Shown: positions 28,115-38,536, counted from the first letter of the stretch. The stretch is DNA of 64,000 nt from Trinickia soli (GCF_002879855.1 NZ_PNYB01000006.1:124001-188000), one strand, 5' to 3'. The notes: a model not told the origin generated them from the letters alone. Made by a program: numbers and translations.

Positions 28115-28573
28115 TCAGGGCCGCGCTTGCAGCCAGAACGTCACGGGCCCGTCATTGACGAGCGAAACCTGCATCATCGCGCCGAACTCTCCGGTCTCGA
28201 CGGCAGGATGGCGAGCGCGAGCCGAAGCAACGAAGTAGTCGAACAATCGCTTGCCGTCCTCGGGCGCCGCTGCCGGCGTAAAGCTCGGTCGCAGGCCGCT
28301 GTTCGTATCGGCAGCCAGCGTGAATTGCGAAACGACCAGTAGACCACCGGCACAGCCCGCCCCGTCGATATTCGTGACGGGCAGGTTCATCTTGCCGGCG
28401 GCGTCGCTGAAAACGCGATAGCCGAGTACTTTGGCGAGCAACTTATCCGCGCTCGCCTGCGTGTCGCCGCGCTCGGCACAAACGAGCGCCAGCAACCCGG
28501 GGCCGATCTCGCCAGCGATGCGATCGCCCACGCGCACGCTCGCCTGGGACACCCGCTGAATCAGCGCGATCAT
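28115..28573 (-). CDS. dtd: D-aminoacyl-tRNA deacylase
   Basis: Removes D-amino acids (and glycine) mischarged on tRNA; 152 residues. The two defining motifs are present: [15 protein letters not shown] (SQFTLxx) and the Gly-cisPro element in [16 protein letters not shown] (NxGPVT). The homodimer active site lies at the interface. Downstream of tyrS on the same strand; TyrRS is a known source of D-Tyr-tRNA, which suits the linkage. Confidence 0.96.
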   Translation of the reverse strand: MIALIQRVSQASVRVGDRIAGEIGPGLLALVCAERGDTQASADKLLAKVLGYRVFSDAAGKMNLPVTNIDGAGCAGGLLVVSQFTLAADTNSGLRPSFTPAAAPEDGKRLFDYFVASARARHPAVETGEFGAMMQVSLVNDGPVTFWLQARP

Positions 28574-28655
28574 CGCTGCCCTCCCGTGGAGCTCGGGCTC
28601 ACATGCCCCGCCTCGTGCAATCCGTTCGCACCGCCGCTCGACATCGCGCCGCTCC

Positions 28656-29903
28656 TCAGGCTGTCAGCGTCACGCGTGCGAAGCGGCGCTTGCCCACCTG
28701 GACGACGTATTCGCCCGCCTCGACTTTGAGCGCCTTGTCGGAGATCACCGTGCCGTCGATCCGCACACCGCTCTGTTCGATGTTGCGCAACGCCTCGCTC
28801 GTGGATGGCACGAGCCCGGCCTGCTTGAGCAACTGCCCGATCGCAAGCGGCGCGCCACTGAGCGTGACCGATGCGATATCGTCCGGCACGCCGCCCTTGG
28901 CGCGGTGATTGAAATCGTCGAGCGCGCGCTCGGCGTCGGCTTGCGAATGAAAACGAGCGACGATTTCCTGGGCGAGCAAGACTTTGAAGTCGCGCGGGTT
29001 ACGGCCTTCTTCGGCCTCACGCCTGAAGCGCGCAATTTCATCGAGGCTGCGGAACGACAGCAGCTCGAAGTAGCGCCACATCAACGTGTCCGAGATGCTC
29101 ATCAGCTTGCCGAACATATCGCCAGGCTTCTCGCTGATGCCGACATAGTTGTTCTTCGACTTCGACATCTTGTCGACGCCGTCGAGCCCTTCGAGCAGCG
29201 GCATCGTCAGAATGCATTGTTGCTCCTGCCCGTACTGCTTTTGCAATTCCCGGCCCACGAGCAGATTGAATTTCTGGTCCGTGCCGCCGAGCTCCAGGTC
29301 GGCGTTGAGCGCAACCGAGTCGTAACCTTGCATCAACGGGTAGAGGAACTCATGAATCGAAATCGGCACGCCGCCTTGGAAGCGCTTCGTGAAGTCGTCG
29401 CGCTCGAGCATGCGCGCCACCGTGTAGCGCGATGCCAGCTTGATCATGCCGTCGGCGCCAAGCGGCATCGACCATTCGCTGTTGTAGCGGATTTCGGTTT
29501 TCTCACGGTCGAGCACCAGGGCGGCCTGCTCGAAATAGGTCCTCGCGTTCGATTCGATCTGCTCGCGCGTGAGCGGCGGCCGCGTTGCATTGCGCCCCGA
29601 CGGATCGCCGATCAGCGAAGTGAAATCGCCGATCAGAAAGATGACCGTATGACCCAGATCCTGCAGCTGGCGCATCTTGTTCAACACGACCGTATGTCCG
29701 ATATGAATATCGGGGGCGGTCGGGTCGAGGCCGAGCTTGATCCGCAGCGGCGCGCCCGTGGCCGCGCTGCGTGCGAGCTTCTGCGCGAACTCGTCTTCGA
29801 TCAGGAGCTCATCGGCGCCACGCTTGGCGACGGCGAGCGCGTGCCGCACTTCGTCCGTAATCGGGAACGGCGAGGCAGGCTTGGAGGTGGACTCGGTGCT
29901 CAT
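28656..29903 (-). CDS. tyrS: Tyrosine-tRNA ligase
   Basis: Class I aminoacyl-tRNA synthetase, 415 residues. The HIGH motif is in [18 protein letters not shown]; the KMSKS motif is in [15 protein letters not shown]. The C-terminus is an S4-like RNA-binding domain ([20 protein letters not shown] then [19 protein letters not shown]). ATG at 29903 chosen: the longer frame reaches into the intergenic region shared with the divergent anmK. Confidence 0.97.
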   Translation of the reverse strand: MSTESTSKPASPFPITDEVRHALAVAKRGADELLIEDEFAQKLARSAATGAPLRIKLGLDPTAPDIHIGHTVVLNKMRQLQDLGHTVIFLIGDFTSLIGDPSGRNATRPPLTREQIESNARTYFEQAALVLDREKTEIRYNSEWSMPLGADGMIKLASRYTVARMLERDDFTKRFQGGVPISIHEFLYPLMQGYDSVALNADLELGGTDQKFNLLVGRELQKQYGQEQQCILTMPLLEGLDGVDKMSKSKNNYVGISEKPGDMFGKLMSISDTLMWRYFELLSFRSLDEIARFRREAEEGRNPRDFKVLLAQEIVARFHSQADAERALDDFNHRAKGGVPDDIASVTLSGAPLAIGQLLKQAGLVPSTSEALRNIEQSGVRIDGTVISDKALKVEAGEYVVQVGKRRFARVTLTA

Positions 29904-30095
29904 CTTAAAGTCGGTAGATCCGGGTTGATCCGGCTGGCGGATGGGGCAAAAACCGTAATTGTCCCATATCTGGCGCCGCCTCTTGTACGTAGGCGTGGGC
30001 GTGAGCACGCGGGCTCATTCTCGCGGATAATCGGACTGGCCAACCGGCGCACAAGCCGACGGGTTCGATCGGGCCGCCCGGGGTGGCCCGCCACC

Positions 30096-31313
30096 ATGCA
30101 CGAGGAGCAAAAATTGGCGGCGAGGACGCAGCAAACCGGAGCCGATGGCGTCTACTTCGGCCTCATGTCGGGCACGAGCATGGACGGCGTCGACGGCGTC
30201 GCCGTCCAATTTCGCGCCGGCGAGGCGCCGCGGGTACTGGCCGATGCGTTCGTCGGCTTCGCCGATGGGCTGCGCGATGCGCTGTTCGCCTTGCAGCAGC
30301 CGGGCGAGAACGAAATCGAGCGCGAAGCGCTCGCTGCTTCGGCGCTCGCGGCACGCTACGCCGTCTGTTGCCACGAACTGCTGCGTAGCGCCAACCTCGC
30401 GCCCGCCAGCGTGCGCGCGATCGGCGTACATGGTCAAACCGTCCGTCACCGCCCCGAAAAGGGCTACACGCGCCAGATCAACAACCCCGCATTGCTCGCG
30501 GAGATGACGCAAATCGACGTCGTCGCCGATTTCCGCAGCCGCGACGTCGCGGCCGGCGGCCAGGGCGCGCCGCTCGTCCCTGCATTCCACGCACAGGTGT
30601 TCGGTGCCAAAGACGAAACCCGCGTCGTCTGCAATCTCGGCGGCATCAGCAATATCACGGTGTTGCCGCCCACGCGCGTCCGGGCGGCCAGCCGCGGCGA
30701 CGACGGCGGCCACGCAGCGGCAGCCGATAGCGGGGCCATACGCGGCTTCGACTGTGGCCCTGCGAACGTGCTGCTCGACGAATGGGCCAAACGACATCTT
30801 CGGGCGCCGTTCGACGAAAGGGGCCGGTTTGCGGCGAGCGGAACGGTCAATCAGACGCTGCTCAACGCGCTGTTGGCCGAGCCCTTCTTCGAGCAGGCGC
30901 CGCCCAAGAGCACAGGGCGCGACCTATTCAACAGCGAGTGGCTCGATGCCAAACTCGCGGGATTCGAAGCAGTTGCACCTGCGGACGTGCAGGCCACGCT
31001 CGCCGCACTCACAGCCGTGAGCGTCGCTCGCGAGATCGAGCGGCATGCGCCCGGGTGCCGGGCCGTCTACGTTTGCGGCGGAGGCGCGCGCAATCCCGAA
31101 CTGCTGAAAGCGCTCGAGCGTGCGCTCGATCGAAGCGGCGTAAGCGGCGTGCCGGTGATGACGACGGAAGCGCTTGGTGTGCCGGCCCATCACGTCGAAG
31201 CGCTGGCTTTCGCGTGGCTGGCCATGCGGTGCGTCGAGCGCGCGGCGGGCAACCTGCCCGCAGTGACGGGCGCCGCCGGGGAACGCGTGCTCGGCGCGAT
31301 TTACCCGCGCTAA
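30096..31313 (+). CDS. anmK: Anhydro-N-acetylmuramic acid kinase
   Basis: Peptidoglycan-recycling kinase of 405 residues that converts anhydro-MurNAc to MurNAc-6-phosphate. It has the ASKHA-type ATP site [57 protein letters not shown], and the C-terminal [18 protein letters not shown] short alanine/glycine-rich insertion lies near residue 200. Divergent from tyrS, convergent with erpA. The ATG at 30096 follows a GGGGTGG stretch. Confidence 0.95.
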   Translation: MHEEQKLAARTQQTGADGVYFGLMSGTSMDGVDGVAVQFRAGEAPRVLADAFVGFADGLRDALFALQQPGENEIEREALAASALAARYAVCCHELLRSANLAPASVRAIGVHGQTVRHRPEKGYTRQINNPALLAEMTQIDVVADFRSRDVAAGGQGAPLVPAFHAQVFGAKDETRVVCNLGGISNITVLPPTRVRAASRGDDGGHAAAADSGAIRGFDCGPANVLLDEWAKRHLRAPFDERGRFAASGTVNQTLLNALLAEPFFEQAPPKSTGRDLFNSEWLDAKLAGFEAVAPADVQATLAALTAVSVAREIERHAPGCRAVYVCGGGARNPELLKALERALDRSGVSGVPVMTTEALGVPAHHVEALAFAWLAMRCVERAAGNLPAVTGAAGERVLGAIYPR

Positions 31314-31331
31314 AGCCAGCGTCAGCGCAAT

Positions 31332-31356
31332 AAAAAACGGGACCAGGGGTCCCGTT
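31332..31356. terminator. Bidirectional terminator between anmK and erpA
   Basis: Perfect 9-bp stem AACGGGACC-AGG-GGTCCCGTT. A6 precedes it, which gives a U-run for minus-strand transcripts; on the plus strand only CTTA follows. It lies between the convergent anmK and erpA ends and should work best for erpA. Confidence 0.85.
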
Positions 31357-31406
31357 CTTACGATGCGAGGCTGATTACGCCGCCCCGCCTGCGCTTTAGC
31401 AATGCG

Positions 31407-31775
31407 TCAAACCGAGAACGACGACCCGCAGCCGCAAGTGGTCGAGGCGTTCGGGTTCTTGATGACGAACTGTGCGCCGTTGATATCGTCCTTATAGTCG
31501 ATCTCGGCGCCGACCAGATATTGGTAGCTCATCGAGTCGATCAACAATTGCACGCCGCCTTTGTTCATGACGGTGTCGTCTTCGTTGATTGCTTCGTCGA
31601 ACGTGAAGCCGTACTGGAAGCCCGAGCAGCCGCCGCCTTGCACGAACACACGCAGCTTGAGGTCGGGGTTGCCTTCCTCGTCGATCAGTTGTTTCACTTT
31701 GTCGGCCGCCGCGTCCGTGAAGACGAACGGACTCGGCATTTCGGTCACGGGGGTATCGGTGACGGCGGTGTTCAT
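31407..31775 (-). CDS. erpA: Iron-sulfur cluster insertion protein ErpA
   Basis: A-type Fe-S carrier, 122 residues. The three cluster-binding cysteines are present in [13 protein letters not shown] and at the C-terminus TTCGCGSSF. It delivers clusters to isoprenoid and respiratory enzymes. The ATG at 31775 has GGAG ahead of it; four more in-frame codons upstream are non-conserved. Confidence 0.95.
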   Translation of the reverse strand: MNTAVTDTPVTEMPSPFVFTDAAADKVKQLIDEEGNPDLKLRVFVQGGGCSGFQYGFTFDEAINEDDTVMNKGGVQLLIDSMSYQYLVGAEIDYKDDINGAQFVIKNPNASTTCGCGSSFSV

Positions 31776-31971
31776 AACTTTCTCCAAAAGGCTTCTAAGC
31801 GCTATTGTATGGCCCTTCGCCGACTCTTGCTTGCCCGAAATGCGGTAACCCTATGATTGCAATGGGTTCTAGCCTCAACGGTCGCCGCGACAGGCCTTCA
31901 GGGTAGCCGGCAACCGCGCCAGTGCGTTGCCCGAACGCTGAAATCGGCTGAAAACGGGCGAAAGCGCATGC

Positions 31972-32010
31972 AAAAAAGCCGCCGTGCGGATGCAGCGGCG
32001 GCTTTTTCGG
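31972..32010 (-). terminator. Intrinsic terminator after rpsI
   Basis: GCCGCCG and CGGCGGC arms around an 11-base loop, flanked by A6 on the plus strand, which gives a U-run on the minus strand, and by T5 on the other side. It closes the rplM-rpsI operon about 50 bases after the rpsI stop. Confidence 0.88.
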
Positions 32011-32058
32011 CAGCGACCCGTCTGGTGACGGGCGCTTCGAAACGACCCTTCGAAACGA

Positions 32059-32451
32059 TTAACGCTTCGAGAATTGCTTCCTGCGACGTGCCTTGTGGAA
32101 ACCGACCTTCTTACGCTCGACTTCACGTGCGTCACGCGTCACGAAGCCAGCGCTCGACAGAGCAGGCTTCAGCGTTGCGTCGTAGTCCATCAGCGCACGC
32201 GTGATGCCGTGGCGAACCGCACCGGCCTGGCCCGTCTCACCACCGCCCGAAACGTTGACCTTGATGTCGAACGTGGTGCCGTGGTTCGTGAGCTCGAGCG
32301 GCTGACGCACGATCATCAGCGACGTTTCGCGCGAGAAGTAATCCGCAATGGGCTTGCCGTTGACGATGATGTCGCCTTTGCCAGCCTTGATGAAGACACG
32401 AGCGACGGCGCTCTTGCGGCGGCCCGTACCGTAGTTCCAATTACCGATCAT
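32059..32451 (-). CDS. rpsI: 30S ribosomal protein S9
   Basis: S9 of 130 residues with the family start [18 protein letters not shown] and the strongly basic tail [16 protein letters not shown] that reaches the P-site tRNA. It follows rplM after 11 bases in the conserved rplM-rpsI operon. Confidence 0.99.
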   Translation of the reverse strand: MIGNWNYGTGRRKSAVARVFIKAGKGDIIVNGKPIADYFSRETSLMIVRQPLELTNHGTTFDIKVNVSGGGETGQAGAVRHGITRALMDYDATLKPALSSAGFVTRDAREVERKKVGFHKARRRKQFSKR

Positions 32452-32462
32452 GTGGGCTCCCC

Positions 32463-32891
32463 TTAGATCTCGAGCGCCTTCGGCTGTTGAGCCGAATGCG
32501 GATGCGTAGCTTCGGCGTAGACCTTCAGCTTCTTGATCATGGCGTAGCCGAGCGGGCCCTTCGGCAGCATGCCCTTGACCGCCTTCTCGAGCGCGCGGCC
32601 CGGGAAGCGTTCCTGCATCTTGCCAAACGTCGTTTCATAGATGCCGCCCGGATAGCCCGAGTGACGGTAGTACTTCTTGTCGGTAGTCTTGTTGCCCGTG
32701 ACCTTCAGCTTGCCGGCGTTGATGACGATGATGAAATCACCGGTGTCGACGTGCGGAGTGAACTCAGGCTTATGCTTGCCGCGAAGACGGCGTGCCACTT
32801 CGCTGGCGACACGGCCGAGAACCTTATCCGTCGCGTCAATCACGTACCATTCGCGCGTCACCTCTTCGGCTTTGGCGGAAAACGTCTTCAT
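32463..32891 (-). CDS. rplM: 50S ribosomal protein L13
   Basis: L13 of 142 residues: [40 protein letters not shown] and [11 protein letters not shown] are diagnostic. ATG at 32891 gives the exact family start. First gene of the rplM-rpsI operon; a consensus promoter lies at 33010-33039, about 120 bases upstream. Confidence 0.99.
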   Translation of the reverse strand: MKTFSAKAEEVTREWYVIDATDKVLGRVASEVARRLRGKHKPEFTPHVDTGDFIIVINAGKLKVTGNKTTDKKYYRHSGYPGGIYETTFGKMQERFPGRALEKAVKGMLPKGPLGYAMIKKLKVYAEATHPHSAQQPKALEI

Positions 32892-33009
32892 GATCGATCC
32901 AAAAAATTGACCTGCCCTTCGTATTTTTCCTGCTTCGGTTGGCGCATCGAGGCGCCGTGCAGGCTCTCCCTGTTCTTCTTCCGCGGGCATGGATGCGGAA
33001 AAGCCCTGA

Positions 33010-33039
33010 ATTATAAAGGAATTTGGCCGCGTGAGTCAA
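33010..33039 (-). promoter_or_regulatory. Sigma-70 promoter of rplM-rpsI
   Basis: On the minus strand TTGACT (33034-33039) is followed after 18 bases by a perfect TATAAT (33010-33015). It is the best promoter match near the operon and would give a 5' leader of about 110 bases before rplM. Confidence 0.8.
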
Positions 33040-33206
33040 AGGCGGCAATCCGCCACCCGGCGGGGCGTGAAATCGAGCGATCGGGGTGGTTCAGGCCGGC
33101 CGCCAACGGCGGGCAAAGCCCTCTCATACGCCGCAGCCGCCCGACCGAGAGGCACGGTGTGACGGGGTTCGCGCCGGTTCGTGCAGTCGTTCGACGACGT
33201 CTTTGT

Positions 33207-33235
33207 AAAAAAAAGCCCGAACTCAGGGTTCGGGC
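33207..33235 (-). terminator. Intrinsic terminator of candidate small RNA
   Basis: Perfect 8-bp stem GCCCGAAC-TCAGG-GTTCGGGC with eight A on the plus strand at 33207-33214, giving eight U at the RNA 3' end. No annotated protein gene lies directly upstream on this strand, which argues for a separate small transcript. Confidence 0.85.
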
Positions 33236-33298
33236 GTAATCCACCTAAGGAGGAGGGTGGAGGAGACATGCGGAGATTGCCAAAAACCACAATCAATG
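33207..33298 (-). ncRNA. Candidate small RNA with anti-Shine-Dalgarno hairpin loop
   Basis: A predicted ~92-nt transcript on the minus strand, from a promoter at 33305-33333 to an intrinsic terminator at 33207-33235. Its middle folds as TCCACC-CTCCTCCTTA-GGTGGA (33240-33261): a perfect 6-bp stem exposing CUCCUCCUUA, which includes CCUCCUUA, the 3' end of 16S rRNA, and could pair with ribosome-binding sites. A further CUCC lies just 5' of the stem. The layout recalls the CUCCUCCC-loop small RNAs (CcsR/cuckoo type) known from proteobacteria. A short peptide frame starting MSPPPSSLGG overlaps the same region, so a leader peptide is an alternative. Confidence 0.55.
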
Positions 33299-33304
33299 AG
33301 ACGC

Positions 33305-33333
33305 ATTGTACAGAGCGAATGACGGAGAGGCAA
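33305..33333 (-). promoter_or_regulatory. Sigma-70 promoter of candidate small RNA
   Basis: On the minus strand TTGCCT (33328-33333), a 17-base spacer and TACAAT (33305-33310). Start expected near 33298, about 90 bases before the terminator. Confidence 0.65.
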
Positions 33334-33487
33334 GAAAATCTGCATCGCGAAATTTCATCTCATAATGTGATATCGAAATCACTATGAGGATAAAGGCCCC
33401 TGGCCCGCCCGTGACGTCTGCCGAAGCTACAATGCCAGCCTGACAGAACGTATTTACCGTAATCGCGGACACCGCGGGAGTAGCGCT

Positions 33488-33910
33488 ATGGAATGCAAAG
33501 TGAGCTGGATGGGTCCTGACGGGATGGCCTTTGCCGCAGAAACGGGCAGCGGCCATCTGGCGATGATGGACGGCGCGCCGGAAGGCGGCGGCCGCAATCT
33601 GGCGCCGCGGCCGATGGAAATGGTGCTGCTCGGCACGGGCGGCTGCACGGCCTACGACGTCGTCATGATTCTGAAGAAAAGCCGGCAGGACATTGCGGGG
33701 TGCTCGGCGACGCTGAAGGCCGAGCGCGCCAGCGAAGACCCAAAGGTGTTCACGAAGATCCACTTCCATTTCACGGTGACGGGCAAGAACCTCAACCCGG
33801 CCACCGTCGAGCGCGCAATCAACCTTTCGCACGACAAGTACTGCTCGGCGTCGATCATGCTGGCCAAGACGGCCGAACTCACGCACTCGTTCGATATCGT
33901 GGAAAGCTGA
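33488..33910 (+). CDS. OsmC family protein (YhfA-like)
   Basis: OsmC/Ohr-fold protein of 140 residues. It contains the conserved PMEMVLLGTGGCTAYDVVMI, where the cysteine is the first of the redox pair; a second cysteine in HDKYCSASIMLAKTA is the other expected position. Members reduce organic hydroperoxides; the E. coli YhfA type is less well defined. A separate promoter on the plus strand is expected between it and the divergent small RNA. Confidence 0.9.
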   Translation: MECKVSWMGPDGMAFAAETGSGHLAMMDGAPEGGGRNLAPRPMEMVLLGTGGCTAYDVVMILKKSRQDIAGCSATLKAERASEDPKVFTKIHFHFTVTGKNLNPATVERAINLSHDKYCSASIMLAKTAELTHSFDIVES

Positions 33911-34079
33911 AGGCGCGATCGGTCTCATTGGGCGCGAAGCCCGCCCCGCGCTTAGGCGCGGCAATCGCGCCCGATGCGCGCGTTTTGGCGGGATCTTGTC
34001 GCCCGCCCCGCCGCGAAAACGCCCGATTGCCGAGCGAGCGCCAGAGGCCGACGTCGGATGCGACGCCGGGAAAAGAAAA

Positions 34080-34492
<413 letters not shown>

Positions 34493-34502
34493 ACGAGAGA
34501 GT

Positions 34503-35420
34503 TTACCACCGGCAGACCTCCCTACGTTCGTCTTCGTTCTGCCCGGCTTCAGTGCATCCAGGGGCCCCGCGCGAGCGTCGGCCCAGGCGAAACACCTGAC
34601 GATCGTCGTAGAAAGCCGGATCGGCATTGGCCGGCCAAAAACCCGGCACACCGAGGACCGGCAGTGGCGCATAGCGACTGTTGTCGAGCTTGCAATCCGC
34701 GAGCGAAGCCGCCACGGCACCGTCGAGCCATACGGCTTGCTGCTCGAGCGCCCAGGTGAAGTACTCGGCCGGAGCCGCGACGATCCATGCGTGTCCCGTG
34801 CAAGCCTTGTAGGGAAAAACAAGTTTTTCGATGAGCGCGTGGCCGAACACGCGCACCTCGCAGCGAATGCCCCAGGCGGCGCGCTCGTCGACAAACAGCC
34901 GCCGCCAATCGAACGCCGTCAACGCCGCAGTCAGCGTCGGATCGGCCGACACGAACAGCACGGCGTTCTCGTCGAACAGCGTCAGGAAATCGCGCTCCGC
35001 GCCGCGCGCGCCGCTCACACCGTCGCGTGCGATCGCCCTGGCCTGCCGCGCGTTGAGCGTCGCCTTCACCCGCGGGTAGGCGAACCAGATCAGCGCATTG
35101 AAGAAGTCATGCAGATTGTGGCGCGTCGGCACACCACCCGTCGCGGCGATATGCGCTTCATACGCGGTGCCTTCGGGCAACTGCGCCTGCTCGATGAATG
35201 TCAAAGGCCGGCCGTTCCCCGTGACTTTCTCGTCGCCCGCCTGCGCCTCGCGCGCAAGCATGGCGACGAAGCCCGAAGGATCGGCGAGTGCGGCGCGCTG
35301 CCAGCGCGCACCGCGCGCGGCATGCGGCGCCAGCCAAGGTGCGGACCAATCGATTCGCTCGATGTTCGCGATCGGCCGCGCGGGCTCTTCGGCTTCGGCC
35401 AGGCACGGTTGCCGCGTCAC
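34503..35420 (-). CDS. DUF3025 domain-containing protein
   Basis: Conserved protein of 305 residues with unknown function. The DUF3025 hallmarks are seen: FIEQAQLPEGTAYEAHIAAT, THRHNLHDFFNALIWFAYPR-like segment with H and N residues (TRHNLHDFFNALIW), LTLFDENAVLFVSADP and PLPVLGVPGFWPANADP. It starts with GTG at 35420, behind GGGAGAG, 23 bases after the pyrC stop, so it is probably cotranscribed with pyrC. Its stop codon coincides with the likely -10 region of rnpB. Confidence 0.85.
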   Translation of the reverse strand: MTRQPCLAEAEEPARPIANIERIDWSAPWLAPHAARGARWQRAALADPSGFVAMLAREAQAGDEKVTGNGRPLTFIEQAQLPEGTAYEAHIAATGGVPTRHNLHDFFNALIWFAYPRVKATLNARQARAIARDGVSGARGAERDFLTLFDENAVLFVSADPTLTAALTAFDWRRLFVDERAAWGIRCEVRVFGHALIEKLVFPYKACTGHAWIVAAPAEYFTWALEQQAVWLDGAVAASLADCKLDNSRYAPLPVLGVPGFWPANADPAFYDDRQVFRLGRRSRGAPGCTEAGQNEDERREVCRW

Positions 35421-35443
35421 GGCGCAACTCTCCCGAACGGCGC

Positions 35444-36532
35444 TCAGGCCAGACGCCAGCCGATCGACTCGCCGGCGCGCAGCGGCACGACGGCGGCTTC
35501 CCCCGCCACGATCTCGGCCGGCAAGGTCCAGCTTTCGCGCAGCAGCGTTACGCGCTCTGTGCTGCGCGGCAGATTGTAGAAGTCGGGCCCGAAGAAACTG
35601 GCAAACCCTTCGAGCTTATCGAGCGCGCCCGCGTTGTCGAACGCCTCGGCGTACAGTTCCAACGCATGCAACGCCGTGTAGCAGCCCGCGCACCCGCATG
35701 CATGTTCCTTCAAGCCCTTCGGATGCGGCGCGCTGTCGGTGCCGAGGAAGAACCGCGGATTGCCCGAGGTGGCCGCCTCGACGAGCGCAACGCGGTGCGT
35801 TTCGCGCTTGAGCACCGGCAGGCAGTAGTAATGCGGGCGAATCCCGCCCTGGAAGATCGCGTTACGGTTGTAGAGCAGATGATGCGCCGTGATGGTCGCC
35901 CCGAGCAGCCCGGCCGGCGCGCCGTCGTCCCGCACGTACTGCGCGGCGTCCTTCGTCGTGATGTGCTCGAAAACAACCTTGAGCGCCGGGAAATCGCGGC
36001 GCAGGGGCATCATCACGCGGTCGATGAACACCTTCTCGCGATCGAACAGATCGATCGACGAATCGGTCACCTCGCCATGCACGAGCAGCGGCATCCCGAC
36101 TTCCTGCATCGTCTCGAGCGTTTTCGCGCATTTCGTCAAATCGGTCACGCCGAAGTCCGAGTTCGTCGTCGCACCAGCCGGATAGAGCTTCACGCCATGG
36201 ACGAACCCGCTTTCGCGGGCGCGGCGGATTTCATCGGGTGGCATGTTGTCGGTGAGGTACAGCGTCATCAGCGGCTCGAACGTCGAGCCGAGCGGCAGCG
36301 CCGCCAGGATGCGCCCGCGGTAGGCCCGCGCGGCCTCGACCGTGGTCACGGGCGGCTTCAGGTTCGGCATGACGATCGCCCGGCCGAACTGCCGGGTCGT
36401 ATGCGGCAGCACGGCCGCAAGCATCTCGCCGTCGCGCAGATGCAGGTGCCAATCGTCTGGACGGGCCAGCGTCAGCGAAGACAAAGAGCCGCTCGTTGGC
36501 GCGGCGTTCGGGGACGAAACGGAAACGGTCAT
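35444..36532 (-). CDS. pyrC: Dihydroorotase (class II)
   Basis: Pyrimidine-synthesis enzyme of 362 residues. The metal-binding [13 protein letters not shown], the segment [13 protein letters not shown] with the carbamylated lysine, [16 protein letters not shown] and [10 protein letters not shown] are all present. ATG at 36532 gives the normal N-terminus; the larger open frame upstream is non-coding and includes a 10-bp tandem repeat. Confidence 0.97.
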   Translation of the reverse strand: MTVSVSSPNAAPTSGSLSSLTLARPDDWHLHLRDGEMLAAVLPHTTRQFGRAIVMPNLKPPVTTVEAARAYRGRILAALPLGSTFEPLMTLYLTDNMPPDEIRRARESGFVHGVKLYPAGATTNSDFGVTDLTKCAKTLETMQEVGMPLLVHGEVTDSSIDLFDREKVFIDRVMMPLRRDFPALKVVFEHITTKDAAQYVRDDGAPAGLLGATITAHHLLYNRNAIFQGGIRPHYYCLPVLKRETHRVALVEAATSGNPRFFLGTDSAPHPKGLKEHACGCAGCYTALHALELYAEAFDNAGALDKLEGFASFFGPDFYNLPRSTERVTLLRESWTLPAEIVAGEAAVVPLRAGESIGWRLA

Positions 36533-36560
36533 GGCGATGGATCTGGCTGGGTATAGCGCA

Positions 36561-36600
36561 ATTTGGCGGAATCTGGCGGAATCTGGCTGAATCGGGCCGG
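36561..36600. repeat. Four 10-bp near-tandem repeats upstream of pyrC
   Basis: Units ATTTGGCGGA, ATCTGGCGGA, ATCTGGCTGA and ATCGGGCCGG are adjacent, with a period of one helical turn. They fall 29-68 bases before the pyrC ATG, so they lie in its leader or promoter. Confidence 0.7.
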
Positions 36601-36725
36601 GCGTGGCTGCGGGCCTTGCAAGCGGACCAGGCCTCGGCGAGTACGTCATCCGGCCATGGGGCGATGCGAAGCAACAGACGCGAACAGGGTCACGTGAAGC
36701 AAGACACCGGCCATCGTGGAAAAAC

Positions 36726-36765
36726 AGCAACGGACGGACGACCCGTCCCACCGTTTTGCTTTTTT
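36726..36765. terminator. Terminator-like hairpin in the pyrC/YafJ intergenic region
   Basis: Stem built from AGCAA-CGG-GGACG and CGTCC-CCG-TTGCT with a small internal loop and a two-base bulge, followed by six T on the plus strand; A-runs on the other side also give a shorter T-run on the minus strand. No gene precedes it on the plus strand, so it could be an attenuator or end a small transcript. Confidence 0.45.
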
Positions 36766-36857
36766 CGGCCAGCGGCCCGGTATATGCTTCAAAACAACAT
36801 ATTGTAGCGGGTTCGGACCACGCACCCGCTCGCCACCACGCACCGCAAGCCCGTACC

Positions 36858-37763
36858 ATGTGCCAACTTCTCGGAATGAACTGCGCCGCGCCGACGGACG
36901 TCACGTTCTCCTTCACGGGCTTCGCCGCGCGCGGCGGCATCACCGATCACCACGCCGACGGCTGGGGCATCGCCTTCTTCGAAGATAAAGCCTGCCGCCT
37001 GTTCATCGACCATCAATCGTCGGCCACCTCGCCGATCGCCGAAATGGTCAAGCGCTACCCGATCAAATCCAAGAATACGATCGCGCATATCCGCAAAGCG
37101 ACGCAGGGCCATATCCTGCTGGAGAACTGCCACCCGTTCATGCGCGAACTATGGGGCCGGCATTGGATCTTCGCGCACAACGGCGACCTGAAGGATCATC
37201 GGCCCGAGCTTACCGGCGTCTACCAGCCCGTAGGCACGACCGACAGCGAACTGGCATTCTGCACGTTGATGCAAGGCTTGCGCCGCGCATTTCCAGGCGC
37301 GCAGCCGCCGCTGCAAGAGCTGTTCGACGCCGTGACGGCGCTGACGCGCGAAATCACGACTTACGGCGTATTCAACTTTTTGATGTCCAACGGGCAGGCG
37401 CTGTTCGCGCATTGCTCGACTCACCTGCATTACATCGTGCGAAGCTGGCCGTTTTCGACGGCGCATCTGATCGACGCCGACATGTCGATCGATTTCGCGC
37501 AATACACGACGCCCGAGGATCGTGTGGCCGTCATCGCGACGCAACCGCTCACCGACGACGAGATCTGGACCGCGTTCGCACCTGGCGATCTGCTGATGTT
37601 CCAAGACGGCGACGTGGCGGCGCGCGCGCACATTCCCGTGCCGGCTAGCGTGCTCGAGAAAGCGCGCAACCCCGCCTGCGATCCGAGCGCATCGGCATCG
37701 ATGCGCTCAGCAGCCGCCCCGCTCAGCGCCGATGCGGACGACATCGCCGCATTCGAGTCCTGA
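36858..37763 (+). CDS. Class II glutamine amidotransferase (YafJ-like)
   Basis: Ntn-type amidotransferase of 301 residues. The catalytic cysteine is residue 2 (MCQLLGMNC), followed by [26 protein letters not shown], the conserved [22 protein letters not shown] and [12 protein letters not shown]. These match the YafJ/DUF4267-type stand-alone glutaminase domain. No synthetase partner lies nearby, so its acceptor is unknown. Confidence 0.88.
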   Translation: MCQLLGMNCAAPTDVTFSFTGFAARGGITDHHADGWGIAFFEDKACRLFIDHQSSATSPIAEMVKRYPIKSKNTIAHIRKATQGHILLENCHPFMRELWGRHWIFAHNGDLKDHRPELTGVYQPVGTTDSELAFCTLMQGLRRAFPGAQPPLQELFDAVTALTREITTYGVFNFLMSNGQALFAHCSTHLHYIVRSWPFSTAHLIDADMSIDFAQYTTPEDRVAVIATQPLTDDEIWTAFAPGDLLMFQDGDVAARAHIPVPASVLEKARNPACDPSASASMRSAAAPLSADADDIAAFES

Positions 37764-37810
37764 GCGATTCCCACGCCCTCGTTCCATTCGCGTCGTTCCG
37801 CTTCAAACGC

Positions 37811-38536
37811 TCAGTGCAGGATTTTCGCCAAGAACTCTTTGGCGCGGTCCGATTTCGGATTGGCGAAGAACGCGTCCTTGTGATCGTCTTCGACGATGAC
37901 GCCCCGGTCCATGAAGATGACGCGGTTCGCGACCTTCCTGGCGAACCCCATCTCATGCGTCACGCACATCATCGTCATCCCTTCCTGAGCGAGTTCGACC
38001 ATCACGTCGAGCACTTCGTTGATCATCTCGGGATCGAGCGCCGAAGTAGGTTCGTCGAACAGCATCGCAACCGGGTCCATCGATAGCGCACGTGCGATCG
38101 CGACACGCTGCTGCTGGCCGCCCGACAGTTGCGCCGGGAATTTGTCGGCATGGCCCTTCAGGCCCACGCGCTCGAGTAGTTTGAGCCCTTTGTCGGCGGC
38201 CTCGTCTTTCGACCGGCCCAGCACTTTGAGCTGCGCGAGCGTCAGGTTCTCCATGATCGATAGATGCGGAAACAGCTCGAAGTGCTGAAACACCATCCCC
38301 ACCTTCGCGCGCAACTTCGAAAGGTTGGTTTGCTTGTCGCCGAGCGATTGCCCGTTGACGACGATCTGCCCCTCTTGAAACGGCTCCAGCCCGTTGACGG
38401 TCTTGATCAAGGTCGATTTGCCCGAACCGGACGGACCGCATACGACCACGACTTCCCCTTTTGCGACCTCGGCTGTGCAATCGGACAGGACCTGAAACGT
38501 GCCATACCACTTCGAAACATGCTTGATCGAAATCAT
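37811..38536 (-). CDS. gltL: Glutamate/aspartate ABC transporter ATP-binding protein
   Basis: Polar-amino-acid uptake ATPase, 241 residues. Walker A is [13 protein letters not shown], the signature is [16 protein letters not shown], Walker B is [14 protein letters not shown], and the H-loop is CVTHEMGF. The sequence is close to GltL of the GltIJKL system. The expected gltI, gltJ and gltK genes are absent from the strand upstream, where gdhA follows after 337 bases. It therefore looks orphaned here and may serve a transporter encoded elsewhere. Confidence 0.9.
   Translation of the reverse strand: MISIKHVSKWYGTFQVLSDCTAEVAKGEVVVVCGPSGSGKSTLIKTVNGLEPFQEGQIVVNGQSLGDKQTNLSKLRAKVGMVFQHFELFPHLSIMENLTLAQLKVLGRSKDEAADKGLKLLERVGLKGHADKFPAQLSGGQQQRVAIARALSMDPVAMLFDEPTSALDPEMINEVLDVMVELAQEGMTMMCVTHEMGFARKVANRVIFMDRGVIVEDDHKDAFFANPKSDRAKEFLAKILH

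Larger units (their letters stand above)
36533..36857. other. Divergent intergenic region between pyrC and YafJ-like gene
   Basis: 325 bases that must hold promoters for both genes. It contains four 10-base near-repeats at 36561-36600 and a hairpin with a T-run at 36726-36765. I see no protein gene in it. Confidence 0.5.

Noticed and set aside
28905-30095. Long in-frame extension upstream of anmK
   Set aside because: It runs antisense through tyrS; AnmK similarity begins only after the ATG at 30096.
33036-33296. 86-codon minus-strand frame over the candidate small RNA
   Set aside because: Begins with TTG, runs through a strong intrinsic terminator and the rplM promoter, and has no family likeness; a shorter MSPPPSSLGG peptide cannot be excluded.
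33269-33387. 38-codon plus-strand frame (starts MRRLPKTTIN) behind AGGAGG-like sequence
   Set aside because: The purine-rich 'ribosome site' is better explained as the complement of the small-RNA anti-SD loop; no homology.
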